A DNA stretch of 64,000 nucleotides from Roseburia hominis A2-183 (GTDB lineage: Bacteria > Bacillota > Clostridia > Lachnospirales > Lachnospiraceae), in assembly GCF_000225345.1 (NCBI RefSeq), contig NC_015977.1, positions 2,773,501-2,837,500 of the forward strand, in the 5' to 3' direction. Below, piece by piece: positions 46,128 to 55,878 of the stretch. The translations under genes and the position numbers were made by a program. Below the pieces are notes generated by a model. That model did no database searches, was not told the origin of the DNA, and saw only the letters and a list, made by a program, of their open reading frames with translations. Position 1 is the stretch's first letter; every line of letters starts with the position of its first letter.

Positions 46128-46215
46128 TATATCTTATCAGCCACTCCTGTTACAACATTAGTATAGCACAATATATCAAAATAAAATTTTATACCCAATC
46201 GTACCCAACGCCATC

Positions 46216-46261
46216 AAAAAATCCCTACAAAGCCCATAAAAACAGGCTTTGTAGGGATTTA
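46216..46261 (-). terminator. Terminator at the left island edge (guaA-terminator-like)
   Basis: AAATCCCTACAAAGCC...GGCTTTGTAGGGATTT with a T-run on the minus strand, 6 bases beyond the left copy of the guaA 3' end. It shares the AAAGCCTGT-TTTATG-GG-TTT core with the hairpin behind the intact guaA. Confidence 0.85.
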
Positions 46262-46266
46262 CCTAT

Positions 46267-46278
46267 TTATTCAAACTC
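46267..46278. other. Left attachment-site copy (guaA 3'-end repeat)
   Basis: 12-bp TTATTCAAACTC, direct repeat of 62672-62683. It is not part of any intact gene here. Confidence 0.65.
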
Positions 46279-46295
46279 GCAGAATCTAGTTTGAT

Positions 46296-46562
46296 TTAGG
46301 TTATTTCAATATGGTTATCTATACTGTTTTGTATTGATATCCTATGCCTTTTCCACACATTATTTTTCGTTTCACATATTTTTAGTACCAATCCAGTACC
46401 ATTGCATTTTTTCATTATTGTGTGTAGTTCCGGTGGCTTGCAGGTTTGTTTACTATTCACAAAATAATATTCTGTCGGTTTGCTTGTCCACCTATTGAAA
46501 TTATAATCTCCAAGCGATATTTCAGCAAGAAAATATTTTGTGGTACTAATCGTTAGTACCAC
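46296..46562 (-). CDS. Hypothetical 88-residue protein
   Basis: Small basic protein from a GTG at 46562, overlapping the end of the preceding DUF6933 gene by 17 bases. There is no clear ribosome binding site. The sequence (TSKPTEYYFVNSKQTCKPPE) matches nothing I recognise. The GTG lies in a palindrome. It may not be expressed. Confidence 0.4.
   Translation of the reverse strand: MVLTISTTKYFLAEISLGDYNFNRWTSKPTEYYFVNSKQTCKPPELHTIMKKCNGTGLVLKICETKNNVWKRHRISIQNSIDNHIEIT
46540..46562. repeat. 10-bp palindrome at a stop/start junction
   Basis: GTGGTACTAA-tcg-TTAGTACCAC. It contains the stop codon of the DUF6933-like gene and the GTG of the following ORF. A hairpin or binding site. Confidence 0.6.
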
Positions 46563-47130
46563 GATTGTTTTCTATGTACTGAGCAAAATCAATTACCTTT
46601 GCTGGCTCTCTCTTAGCAGCAATCCCTAATCGTTCCATGTCTAATTTAAAAAGTTCACTCGGATATCCATACGCATCAAATCCCTCTGGCTGGCAAATAT
46701 CTCTGTTCAGATACTCACTAAGTTCCCATTGATACTTTGCTTCTTTCTCCAGCTTCTTACCAAAATACTGTGCATCCATTACCATTCTGTTAATGCCACC
46801 AACCGATTTCCTACCATGAGTTTTTGTTACAGTTGTATCGTCTGACATTTTAAAATACTGACCTATCTGATCCTCGGAGTATCCCATTTCCTGCATCACG
46901 CCATGAATCACACTGCGGATAAACATTGTATAGTAATTCCAGTTTCTTGGTTCAATATCTGTCATTGCTATTGTATAACGATTACTGGCATTCACAATAA
47001 ACAAGACATTTCTTCCTTTTATTTTCGTCAAATGTGTGTCCCAGCAGAACACAAGTGAAGCACCTTTGCTTTCTTCAATTTTTGTTGTTTTTAGTCTATC
47101 TTGAACTGCTTTTGTTGCACCAATCTCCAT
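46546..47130 (-). CDS. DUF6933-like protein
   Basis: 194 residues. The N-terminus (MEIGATKAVQDRL, LVFCWDTHL, NVLFIVNASNRYTIAM) resembles the DUF6933 pattern of a CTKKL-like start and an N-RY strand. The remainder is specific. ATG 47130 has AGGTGA 6 bases upstream. The previous gene stops at 47136, within 6 bases, so the two are cotranscribed. Possibly a defence or toxin-type two-gene pair, but nothing in the sequence proves it. Confidence 0.65.
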   Translation of the reverse strand: MEIGATKAVQDRLKTTKIEESKGASLVFCWDTHLTKIKGRNVLFIVNASNRYTIAMTDIEPRNWNYYTMFIRSVIHGVMQEMGYSEDQIGQYFKMSDDTTVTKTHGRKSVGGINRMVMDAQYFGKKLEKEAKYQWELSEYLNRDICQPEGFDAYGYPSELFKLDMERLGIAAKREPAKVIDFAQYIENNRGTND

Positions 47131-47135
47131 ATGTA

Positions 47136-47459
47136 TCACCTGCTCATCTCAAGTATTCTTTTTACTTCATTCTGTAATTCATCACTAAAGTCTGATAAAT
47201 CATCATATGTAGTTACTTTCAGTCTAATGAGACGAACGATATCCCATATTACCTCTGATTTTTTCAGTTCCATGACAACTCCCGGATGACGTTTATCTTC
47301 TTTTATCCGTTTTTCAAGTTCCCAGAATTTCTCTGATGCAGGCTTTTTATCATCATTCAGAAAATTTGCATACTCTTTAACAAGACCTTCCATATAATTT
47401 TCCTGCCAGCCTGATAATCTTTCTCGAAATAGCTTCCAATCTTTTTTACTTATGTCCAT
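47136..47459 (-). CDS. Small helical protein paired with the DUF6933-like gene
   Basis: 107 residues, charged and helical (WKLFRERLSGWQENYMEGLVKEY, ASEKFWELEKRIKEDKRHPG). No membrane segment. ATG 47459 has GAGGAGG 9 bases upstream. The longer frame upstream is not supported. Proteins like this are widely found in Clostridia next to DUF6933-type genes as far as I recall. Function unknown. Confidence 0.7.
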   Translation of the reverse strand: MDISKKDWKLFRERLSGWQENYMEGLVKEYANFLNDDKKPASEKFWELEKRIKEDKRHPGVVMELKKSEVIWDIVRLIRLKVTTYDDLSDFSDELQNEVKRILEMSR

Positions 47460-47665
47460 GATTTTGAACCTCCTCAGTCTCATGTTAGTCTCAACAAACA
47501 GTGTCAAAAATAAGACCGATTTGAAATTGTACTCATACGAATCAGCCATAAATTCCGATTTTATCGCATTTTTGCCATATTATGTATTCTCTCCAAATCT
47601 TAAATCTCATTGAAAGCAATATCACTCTTTTAACGAGACTTTAATTTTTTGTAATATTAAAAATC

Positions 47666-49939
47666 CTATAGATTGGGGGTAATTTCTTCTGTTTCTACAT
47701 CCACACATTCGTTTTTCTCAACTATTTCCTCTCCGTCATTCGTTTGTAAATACTTCATATCATTAAGCTGTAAAATCACTGGTTGTTTTAGCCCGATACC
47801 TTTTCCAATAGCAATTGCGTGTCTTTCTTCCAATGTCGGCAAAGTATCCGAATAATCCCTACCAATATAGTTTTCCAAGAAAGATTTTCCTGTATCGTCA
47901 AATACTCTTAATGCAAAAATTGTATTGCATTGGTTCAATATACTCTTGGTTACATTTGCCGTACGCTGCGTAACTATAATGCAACCAAGTCCGTACTTTC
48001 TACCTTGCAAAATAACTTTTGCAGTGCCATTCGCATGAGAGTTATCATCTTTTACTACAACTGAATTAAACTCTGGAGTCAATGAATGCGCTTCTTCATA
48101 AACAACACAACATCTCGCCCTATCTATTTGTCCCAAATCCATACACTTTTTAAGAACTATTTCAGAAATAATTTGAACCTTTTCAACCAAAGATACATCC
48201 TTCAGCTCTGTAATTCTAAAATCAGTTGCAGCTTGTCTAACAATATATTTTTCAGGATTAAGTACCATCACAGATTTGTTGTTAGCATCCATAAATCCAG
48301 ACACTGCCGATTCCATCAGCTTTTTAAAATTCTCAACATTTCCCCACGAAGATTTTGAATCACTTGTACCTGTACGCATTGATTGTGACTCAAGTTCATC
48401 TATTTTCTCCTGCAGCAAATCACTTACTATTTGTGCTTCAGGAATATATTTGTACAAACCATTATCACTTGCATATTGATTTGTAATATCTAAACATATA
48501 ACTTTTATTCCAGCAGCAACAATTTTTTTAATCAACTCGAACGTTAAACAAGATTTTCCAACTCCCAATATTCCTAATACTGCTGTATTATGAGTTACAA
48601 GAGCATTAATATTCTTTATAGGTATACTCATATCAGATCCCGGTAACCGACCAATAGAAGTTTTTGCTATTTCTTGCAAATCAATATCTCGATTTACTTT
48701 GCAAAGGTATACAGGCTCATAAACTTTCGGTGTCCAATTAACATGTTTTATCTCATGATGTTCGGCATCATAATGCCCCAATTTTCTTGCTACTGCACAC
48801 ATATATCCATACTCGCTATCCGCACTGTTACTAGCTATCTTTGTAATGCCATTGATTACTTGGTAAAGGACTTCACTTCCTGCAATATGTGTTTTAACTA
48901 TTGTTCCTTCTGTTAATCGCATTTCATCTATTTTGCACGTATTAAACCTGATAGTACTAACATTCGATTCAGGAAGAACAAATCCTATAAAATCATCGCG
49001 TTCCATAAAAATAGTTGATGATTTCAACTGTTCAAGAATTGATTGTTTTATTTTTCCTTCATTCAAAACATGTGCAGCTCCTAAATTTTCCGTATAATTA
49101 ATGTTAATTCCTATATCTTCCAAATCACTTAGTGTAATTTCCAGCTCTGCATTATCCAATAACATTATGCTTATCCAAATTGAATCAATAAGGTTCTTTC
49201 TTTGTGTTTCTATCCCCAAACAATAAGAATCAGAGTCTACCTTTACAGCATACACAGAGTTTCTACTTGAAGATACAAGTTTTTCTTTTTCATCTGTTTT
49301 AGGAACTGAAATTGTATATAAGTTTGACTCTGAATTTTTTATAGCTACTCCAATACACGAATCAATATCTTTTTCTTTTATTATCCCCATCAACTGACTA
49401 AATTGGGCAATAATACTTTCTACAAGTCCAATTGGTACCATACATATCCATAAAGCAATCGCTGCGAATAACATAGGTGTATTATCTCTAAAAAACGAAA
49501 ATGCCGAGACAAGATACACCACAGAAAACATCGTTTTAGAACTTCCTAAATGCTTTAAACACCAAAAACTAATCCTCTTTGCCTTTTCATTATAATTTTT
49601 TACAATCATATGAAAAATACTCAATATAAACATACAAACTGCATAAACAAGTAATTCAACGTAACCATTCAATTCCTGCCGATTTGTTATAGCTAGTAAA
49701 ACCAATATCAACGAAATACTATTAGATAATGTGTCTGTTGGCGACGAAAAATATGGTTCAGTTACATACATTCCCATTATAATCAATAAAATCCCAGAGA
49801 AAAACCAAACTGATGCAGCCTCCGACTGATTCAATATATCCGCTATTCCCCCATTTAGCAATCCATCTATCATAACAATTATAAAAATATATATTCCCGC
49901 CACAAGTAATCTCTGCAATTGTGACAATTGTCTCTTCAT
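47666..49939 (-). CDS. Membrane-anchored HerA-like P-loop ATPase
   Basis: 757 residues. About five or six hydrophobic helices lie within residues 11-180. A linker follows, then a HerA/FtsK-type motor domain: Walker A GILGVGKS at 456-463 and Walker B VVYEEAH near 612, with LLQGRKYGLGCIIVTQR-type sensor region near 660. HerA ATPases are hexameric DNA translocases that usually act with a nuclease such as NurA. Here the nucleases would be those of the same operon, which is unusual, as is the membrane anchor. Last gene of the eight-gene run. Confidence 0.82.
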   Translation of the reverse strand: MKRQLSQLQRLLVAGIYIFIIVMIDGLLNGGIADILNQSEAASVWFFSGILLIIMGMYVTEPYFSSPTDTLSNSISLILVLLAITNRQELNGYVELLVYAVCMFILSIFHMIVKNYNEKAKRISFWCLKHLGSSKTMFSVVYLVSAFSFFRDNTPMLFAAIALWICMVPIGLVESIIAQFSQLMGIIKEKDIDSCIGVAIKNSESNLYTISVPKTDEKEKLVSSSRNSVYAVKVDSDSYCLGIETQRKNLIDSIWISIMLLDNAELEITLSDLEDIGININYTENLGAAHVLNEGKIKQSILEQLKSSTIFMERDDFIGFVLPESNVSTIRFNTCKIDEMRLTEGTIVKTHIAGSEVLYQVINGITKIASNSADSEYGYMCAVARKLGHYDAEHHEIKHVNWTPKVYEPVYLCKVNRDIDLQEIAKTSIGRLPGSDMSIPIKNINALVTHNTAVLGILGVGKSCLTFELIKKIVAAGIKVICLDITNQYASDNGLYKYIPEAQIVSDLLQEKIDELESQSMRTGTSDSKSSWGNVENFKKLMESAVSGFMDANNKSVMVLNPEKYIVRQAATDFRITELKDVSLVEKVQIISEIVLKKCMDLGQIDRARCCVVYEEAHSLTPEFNSVVVKDDNSHANGTAKVILQGRKYGLGCIIVTQRTANVTKSILNQCNTIFALRVFDDTGKSFLENYIGRDYSDTLPTLEERHAIAIGKGIGLKQPVILQLNDMKYLQTNDGEEIVEKNECVDVETEEITPNL

Positions 49940-50020
49940 TTATCATTCTCCTTTTTTAATTTTGTGATAACTTATCTGAACTATTATCACATTGGATTCT
50001 TTGCCATAAAATATGCCTGC

Positions 50021-51436
50021 TTAGTCCCCTTTAATCTCCCAGTGCCCACTATACCCACTTCCAACATATACAATATTCGTCATTTGCTTAATTCTTCTCT
50101 TCACAGTCCTTACACCAACACCTAACTTTGCTGCGATTTCTGATGTGGAAATTTGAGGATTTTCTTCTATCATATCAAAGATTTGTTTCTGCAATTTGTC
50201 TTGAGTGCCATCTTGGGTGCCACCTTGAGTGCCACCTTGAGTGCCATTCCTAGTATCATTAACATTCATCACATAATCATGTCCATAATTCAAATTATAC
50301 AAAGTCAATGTAAAATCATCATTATCTGCATCAAAGACAGGCATCTTGGACTCATCAAATTCAACCTGACCCTCATAGTCTGCCAATATCTTCTTAAATC
50401 CACTGCCTCTACGCTCCATGTATTTCAAACGGCTGAATATATCAGCTAATATCGGATTTCTTCGCTTTGATGGGATTTTCAATAAATCTTTTCCCTCTAA
50501 AGATATTCCACTTACCATTCCACCCGGTGAATATATTTCAATTCTGTCATCAAACATATCTATATGAACTTCGCTGCCTATCTCTATATAATTTCTATGA
50601 ATCAATGCATTTACTACCCCTTCAAGCACTGCACGATCCGGATAATCAGGCATTTCAATTCTGCCGTCACCTACCTTACGCCATGCTTTCTTGGAATTAT
50701 TTCTGACAAAATCTGTTCCTGCCTGTAATAGTGTGACAAGACTTCCCGTATATTCCTTATCATCAAGTGCATCTACAATTCCAGATGCCTTCGTAAGTCC
50801 ATTCCATCTTGTACAAAATAATCTGGAATGACGAACCGGAGATTCATCTGCCAGAAGTGCTCCTGCATTCGTCAGATTGCCTTTCTCATCAATCAAACCA
50901 AAAGATTCATAATCTGTATCTTCAAATGCATTTCCTGTTCTTTGCTTATATACCGATTTTAATTTTGTGAAAGACATATTGCTAAAATCATATCTTGACT
51001 TCAGACTATCATAACTTTCACCACTTCCACGAAGTACCAACTCTCTTAACTGTGAAGGTGTTGCTGGAACACTTTCATTTCCAATACGCATAAACGCAAT
51101 AAGTTGTCCATCGCCTTCATAATAGTATGGTGTCTGCTGCCCTTTCATAACTTCCACAATAACAAACGTCTTGTCTTTATCTTTTTCAAATGAAAGCTCA
51201 AACTCTGGTATTGGATTAAGGTGTGTTTTAATTATCTCACTAATTTTTTCTGCATCTCCTTCAGCATCCGAAAGACCAACCAACGCATCATCATTTGCCA
51301 CACCAAATACCAGCTTACCACCATAGCAATTTGCAAATGCACTTATACTCTTGCACCAGCTTTTGGGTTTCTTTATCTCAAGTGCAACCTTTTTATCGTA
51401 ATCTGTGGTTTCGCCGATTAGCTGCTTTATATCCAT
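50021..51436 (-). CDS. AlbA_2/HATPase_c_4 domain regulator with winged helix
   Basis: 471 residues. An N-terminal AlbA_2 (Schlafen-AlbA, divergent AAA-4) domain shows ALEIKKPKSWCKSISAFANC and GGKLVFGVAND. A HATPase_c_4 part includes NALIHRNY and MFDDRIEIYSPGG near residue 290-310. A Gly-Thr-Gln repeat linker (about 395-410) precedes a C-terminal winged HTH (ISTSEIAAKLGVGVRTVKRR). Proteins of this kind are regulators or nucleic-acid-binding ATPases, often in mobile DNA. The start is ATG 51436; an ATG four codons earlier is possible. Confidence 0.82.
   Translation of the reverse strand: MDIKQLIGETTDYDKKVALEIKKPKSWCKSISAFANCYGGKLVFGVANDDALVGLSDAEGDAEKISEIIKTHLNPIPEFELSFEKDKDKTFVIVEVMKGQQTPYYYEGDGQLIAFMRIGNESVPATPSQLRELVLRGSGESYDSLKSRYDFSNMSFTKLKSVYKQRTGNAFEDTDYESFGLIDEKGNLTNAGALLADESPVRHSRLFCTRWNGLTKASGIVDALDDKEYTGSLVTLLQAGTDFVRNNSKKAWRKVGDGRIEMPDYPDRAVLEGVVNALIHRNYIEIGSEVHIDMFDDRIEIYSPGGMVSGISLEGKDLLKIPSKRRNPILADIFSRLKYMERRGSGFKKILADYEGQVEFDESKMPVFDADNDDFTLTLYNLNYGHDYVMNVNDTRNGTQGGTQGGTQDGTQDKLQKQIFDMIEENPQISTSEIAAKLGVGVRTVKRRIKQMTNIVYVGSGYSGHWEIKGD
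50205..50248 (-). repeat. 12-bp in-gene tandem repeat (GTQG)
   Basis: Four near-identical units of GGNACTCAAGGT type encode GTQ-GGTQ-GGTQ-DGTQ in the linker of the AlbA_2 protein. Likely to vary in copy number between strains. Confidence 0.85.
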
Positions 51437-51478
51437 AGTTCTCACCATCCTTCTACATTAAACAAGTGCCTATTTACA

Positions 51479-52339
51479 TCACATGGGTAACAAAGCTTCT
51501 TTTGTAATTCCCTTTTCTTCCAATTGTTTCATTATCACATTTTTTAATCTTGCAGGAATGACCACCTTTACCAAAAAATTACCTCCGTCCAATTCTTTAG
51601 GCGCTTCCGGCTCATGCGGGCACAATATATTATTCCCCGCATTAACACTTGTTCTCATTTTATCAATCGGAGTTTCAAATTTCACACCACAAACATATAA
51701 ACACCCTTTTTGTCTTTGTATTCTCATATTTTCCAAATACGGATTGCGTGGTTGCATAATCATAAAACCATGATCCAAATAAGAAACTAAATCAGTATAG
51801 AAATCCTTTTTATAAGTACAATTGTCTTTCAATCCCGGATATTTCTGCAAAAGTATCTCTGCATATTCACTTACACTTATGCGTTGCTTTTTAACATTAA
51901 CAAGTTCACACTGTATCTTTATTCTTGTCCATTTAGGATCATACGGAGAATATGACCATATAAATATAGCCGCATCTTTTTCAATATTTTCACAACAAGC
52001 AAAAAACAATGCTACATTTATATCCATTGTAAAGTCAATTAATCTTGTAGCATGTATATAATGCTGATTATATGCCATTACTTCAAATAGTAAATCTCCA
52101 GATTCCAGTATACTCTCATCCACAGATGTATCTCTGCATATACTTGGAGTGATTTTCCAAGAAGAATCGCTTTGTCCTCTATAAAATGCCTGTAAGTAAG
52201 TTCGTTCATCACCTGGGTCACCTCTACCTGATCTTGGTAAATCATAGAACGAATTATAATCATTTGCAATTTGATATATCTGCGAAATATCTTCTACCAT
52301 AATTTCCTGATAATCATATTTTTCTTCAAAATCTGACAT
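51479..52339 (-). CDS. FRG-domain protein
   Basis: 286 residues with the FRG domain in the first half (YRGQSDSSWKITPSICR near 53, then YNQHYIHATRLIDFTMDINVALFFAC near 90-115, typical of FRG). FRG domains are found in predicted toxin/effector proteins. It lies 23 bases after the DUF2971 gene. Its catalytic activity, if any, is not established. Confidence 0.88.
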   Translation of the reverse strand: MSDFEEKYDYQEIMVEDISQIYQIANDYNSFYDLPRSGRGDPGDERTYLQAFYRGQSDSSWKITPSICRDTSVDESILESGDLLFEVMAYNQHYIHATRLIDFTMDINVALFFACCENIEKDAAIFIWSYSPYDPKWTRIKIQCELVNVKKQRISVSEYAEILLQKYPGLKDNCTYKKDFYTDLVSYLDHGFMIMQPRNPYLENMRIQRQKGCLYVCGVKFETPIDKMRTSVNAGNNILCPHEPEAPKELDGGNFLVKVVIPARLKNVIMKQLEEKGITKEALLPM

Positions 52340-52362
52340 ATAGCCACCTCTGCTAAAACTTG

Positions 52363-53196
52363 CTAAATCAATCGTAACGCTCTATCCATCATTTTATATT
52401 CTTTTCTAGTTATTATTGGCATATATACATCAATATAGTTATTCTCCGCCCATTTAAGTATCTCATCTAGATCAGCATACATCTCATTCTCTTTTTTATT
52501 ATGTAACATACGATTATTGTTATTCTCAGCGACTGTTTCCTGCTGTCTACATCCAATATATATTTCTCGTGGCAAAACAAAATCTTTTATTATCCCTGAT
52601 TTTCCCATATTAATATCATCTTTAATTACTATCCGCCATTCCTTTTCATGAATCCACTCATCTGACTTGGTTAATGTATTAGCCAATATGTTTTTTTCAG
52701 AACTATCTTCTCTGTAAAATATTAATTTATCGCTATAGATTACCGGCATACATTTGTATTTCTTAACAAGCTCATAAAGGTTATATCCTAAACATATTCC
52801 CTTGTGATCTGCCGCATAATATCCCCACATAGGAAATGAATTATTAACTTCAGAAAAACAAGCAACAAATAATGAACTTCTCAATGCTTCTGTTTTCCTA
52901 TTTTCAGTTTTCTGTCTCATATAGGTTTCCATAGCTTCTTTTCTCTGGCTCTTCGGATAACTGGCTTTCAATCCGCAATCAACTGTAACTAAACAATCAT
53001 ATGGATCGTTGAAATTAAATGCACTACTTAACCATAATTGATGATTTTCCAAATTTCGCAAATCCCTATTCAAACCTCTGCTATACCGATAAATCATTTG
53101 AGTCTTATCAATATTATCTAATATCACATTTCTTGCTTCTTGCATATTATTTAATGAAATCTGCTCTTTATAATCTGAAAACCATTCTTTGTTCAT
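52363..53196 (-). CDS. DUF2971-family protein
   Basis: 277 residues with the DUF2971 pattern: YRYSRGLNRDLRNLENHQLWLSSAFNFNDPYDC near residue 36, CFSEVNNSFPMWGYYAADHKGICLGY near 105-130, and EWRIVIKDD. Members occur as single genes near phage-defence and toxin genes. Biochemical role unknown. Between res and the FRG gene in the same direction (82 and 23 bases). Confidence 0.88.
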   Translation of the reverse strand: MNKEWFSDYKEQISLNNMQEARNVILDNIDKTQMIYRYSRGLNRDLRNLENHQLWLSSAFNFNDPYDCLVTVDCGLKASYPKSQRKEAMETYMRQKTENRKTEALRSSLFVACFSEVNNSFPMWGYYAADHKGICLGYNLYELVKKYKCMPVIYSDKLIFYREDSSEKNILANTLTKSDEWIHEKEWRIVIKDDINMGKSGIIKDFVLPREIYIGCRQQETVAENNNNRMLHNKKENEMYADLDEILKWAENNYIDVYMPIITRKEYKMMDRALRLI

Positions 53197-53278
53197 ACAC
53201 TTAGTTTCCTTTCACAATCTGGCTCATCCAACCATCATAAAATCTTTTGCAATTCAGGTTGAATGAGACCCGTTTTAA

Positions 53279-55876
53279 CTAAATCTTTGCTTTCCCTTCC
53301 ATAATGTCTGTTCCTTTAAGCATTTCGTATTTCATTGAACTCTCTACTGCAACCTCCTCAGCCGCTGCTCCTTTCGCCTTTACTACCGGATCGTCTATCA
53401 TATTGTCACCTTTTACTTCCAAAATCAAATAACTTCCATCATCCATTTTTACTAAGAAATCTGGATAATACTTCCTTAACCTATTCGATTCCGGATCAAT
53501 ATATGGAACATAAAAATCAGTCTGGTCAGCAGTAAACATTCCCGTGAAATAGGCTTTTTTTACGTGCTCATTTGCAAGCAACTGTAAAAATAATTGTAAC
53601 TCAGGCTTCGAATCAAAAACATAGGTATCTGCGTGAAAACTCTTGTCTTTATTTTTCACAACAACAGAATCCTCTGAATTCTGCATTATAATCAAATCCT
53701 CATTTCCACTAAACTCATAATATCCACCTTCTTTAGGCTTCTTAAGTAATTTAACATCAACATTTTCTTTTACAATCTCTTTGTTAACCCGGTATAATGC
53801 CTCAAATATGGTTGGCACAATTTTATCATAAATAATATCATTATGTTCATTGACAGCTACTAATATTTTATCAATACCTTCTTCTGATTCCCTCAGTATC
53901 CTAGCAACTTCTGTGCATCTGATATCAGGAAAATATTTTGCTACTTCTGCCACCAACGTTATCTCAGTATACGCTAATTTACTAACCATATAGTTAACAT
54001 TGCTTTCACACACAACAGACGAAGTTGTAAGTCCTTCTTTAACATACATTGTCGCATCATAATTTTCTGTTTCTATTTCTTTCAAACCAAACGATAATCT
54101 ACTATCATAATGCTTAGTTTCCAAAGAATATTTATAATGCAATCTGTTCATGCGCAATGTTCTAGGTGGTTCTTTCACACGTACAGGAACTTTCTTACGT
54201 TTTTTATCCTTCTTAACTACAAGTTCCTCTATGCTAGTTCTAAAATTCTTTTTAAGCTCATCATCCAATATATCCATATTCTCTTTTGACAAGTACACTG
54301 TGGCCATTAGTTGTTCATCTGTAATTTTTCTCAAGCATCTCATTGTTGCTTGAAGCACAAAAACTTTTGACTTTGGACTTCTAAAAAGAGCCACGCTAAA
54401 TAATGATCTACAGTTCCACCCCTCTCTACCTTTATTAACAAGCAATATAAACTGCTTCTTACTGCCTGCTGTTCCAACTATATCAAGATTGTTAAAATCT
54501 CTTATGTCTTCAGATTTAGTAATCTTTTCGTCTCCAACATTAACTAAAATTTTATCAAGAGGTATTCCCAATTCAGATAGTACTTCTTCAACAACTGGCC
54601 TGATTTCATCACGAACTTCTGCTATCTCTGCACCAAAAATAGCCATTTTAGGTGCTAATCCTTCATATTCTTTTCCACCATACTTTGCCCAGAAATCGGC
54701 AATAACAGCTTTTAGGAATTCTTTGCTTTTTACGTTACTATAACCAATAACACTAGTATCTTTTAAGAAATTATTTCTAATTGCCGCCTGCAATCCATAA
54801 GCATATATAACTTCCGGAAGAATCTTATTATTGACGTATGGTGTTCCTGTAAAATTATAACAAGCAATCACTTTACTTCCATGCTTAGATAATTCCTTAG
54901 ACAATTCATTTATAGTATTACGCAGGCTAGTGCCCTTACCATTTTCGTGCAAAGCCTTCTCCAAGTCTGCTCCAAACATATGATGTGCTTCATCTACATA
55001 AATACCCATTTGTGAAAGCCTGGTAAGTTTCTCAAAACGTTGATTTGACATCAAATCATCGTTGTTACTGATTTCCTGTAATATTCCAAGAACATCATCC
55101 AAAACGGATTGTCCTGGTATCTGATCACTAAACAACTTATCTACAGAACTTTTTTCTTTATGCTGAGCCTTTAATATGATTTTCTGTGTATTAGAAATAA
55201 TTATATTATACTTGGAACCATCTAATGTATTTAATGTGGTTCCACTATCTTCAAGAAAATGCACCTTAATATTTGTATCTAATACACCAATATATTCCTG
55301 AGGTACAACCTTACTCTTATCAAAAATTACTATTTCTTTTAACGATTGTAATACTGTTTTGTCCGGCGCAAAAACCAATGCATTATGACAATACCTATCA
55401 TCACGAGGCCATTTTGATGCAAGAAGAAACTCATAAAAAATACATGTAGCCATGAGAATTGTCTTACCTAGTCCCATAGTTAATGCAAAAATATAATTTG
55501 GATAATCTTCCGCATATTTCTTTATCTGCAAAAAATAATCATGATACTGCTTTGGAGAATAAACATCATATAATGTCATCTGCCCAGCTTCATCATAGAA
55601 TCGTCTATCTGCAAACACACCATTTCTCTTTGACCAGTCATCAAACATCTGATACATCTGCTGATTATTCATAAATTCTTTTACAAACACATACATTTCT
55701 AAGGCTTCAAACTGTGGGGTTCGTAAAAATGCGTCTGGGTTCTTTTCCTTGTCATTGTAATCCAGATATTTCTTAGTTATTTCACGATACCTATTTCTTA
55801 TAATTCCTCTATTATCTACATAGAATGAACGAAGGAACTCAAAAAAGGCAAATTCCATTCCAACTTCTTTTGCCAT
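53279..55876 (-). CDS. res: Type III restriction enzyme Res subunit (DEAH helicase-nuclease)
   Basis: 865 residues. SF2 motor: Q-motif region, Walker A MGLGKTILMAT near residue 134, DEAH in YVDEAHHMFG near 297, TGTPYVN, and motif VI with VLQATMRCLRK near 520. C-terminal PD-(D/E)XK nuclease with YPDFLV...LILEVKG near 805-823. In type III systems Res translocates/slides on DNA and cuts only with Mod. It starts 2 bases after the mod stop, the standard mod-res order. Confidence 0.93.
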   Translation of the reverse strand: MAKEVGMEFAFFEFLRSFYVDNRGIIRNRYREITKKYLDYNDKEKNPDAFLRTPQFEALEMYVFVKEFMNNQQMYQMFDDWSKRNGVFADRRFYDEAGQMTLYDVYSPKQYHDYFLQIKKYAEDYPNYIFALTMGLGKTILMATCIFYEFLLASKWPRDDRYCHNALVFAPDKTVLQSLKEIVIFDKSKVVPQEYIGVLDTNIKVHFLEDSGTTLNTLDGSKYNIIISNTQKIILKAQHKEKSSVDKLFSDQIPGQSVLDDVLGILQEISNNDDLMSNQRFEKLTRLSQMGIYVDEAHHMFGADLEKALHENGKGTSLRNTINELSKELSKHGSKVIACYNFTGTPYVNNKILPEVIYAYGLQAAIRNNFLKDTSVIGYSNVKSKEFLKAVIADFWAKYGGKEYEGLAPKMAIFGAEIAEVRDEIRPVVEEVLSELGIPLDKILVNVGDEKITKSEDIRDFNNLDIVGTAGSKKQFILLVNKGREGWNCRSLFSVALFRSPKSKVFVLQATMRCLRKITDEQLMATVYLSKENMDILDDELKKNFRTSIEELVVKKDKKRKKVPVRVKEPPRTLRMNRLHYKYSLETKHYDSRLSFGLKEIETENYDATMYVKEGLTTSSVVCESNVNYMVSKLAYTEITLVAEVAKYFPDIRCTEVARILRESEEGIDKILVAVNEHNDIIYDKIVPTIFEALYRVNKEIVKENVDVKLLKKPKEGGYYEFSGNEDLIIMQNSEDSVVVKNKDKSFHADTYVFDSKPELQLFLQLLANEHVKKAYFTGMFTADQTDFYVPYIDPESNRLRKYYPDFLVKMDDGSYLILEVKGDNMIDDPVVKAKGAAAEEVAVESSMKYEMLKGTDIMEGKAKI

Positions 55877-55878
55877 AT

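Noticed and set aside
50205..50248. CRISPR-like repeats
   Set aside because: Units are adjacent, 12 bp, in frame within a gene; no spacers. No CRISPR array was seen anywhere in the window.
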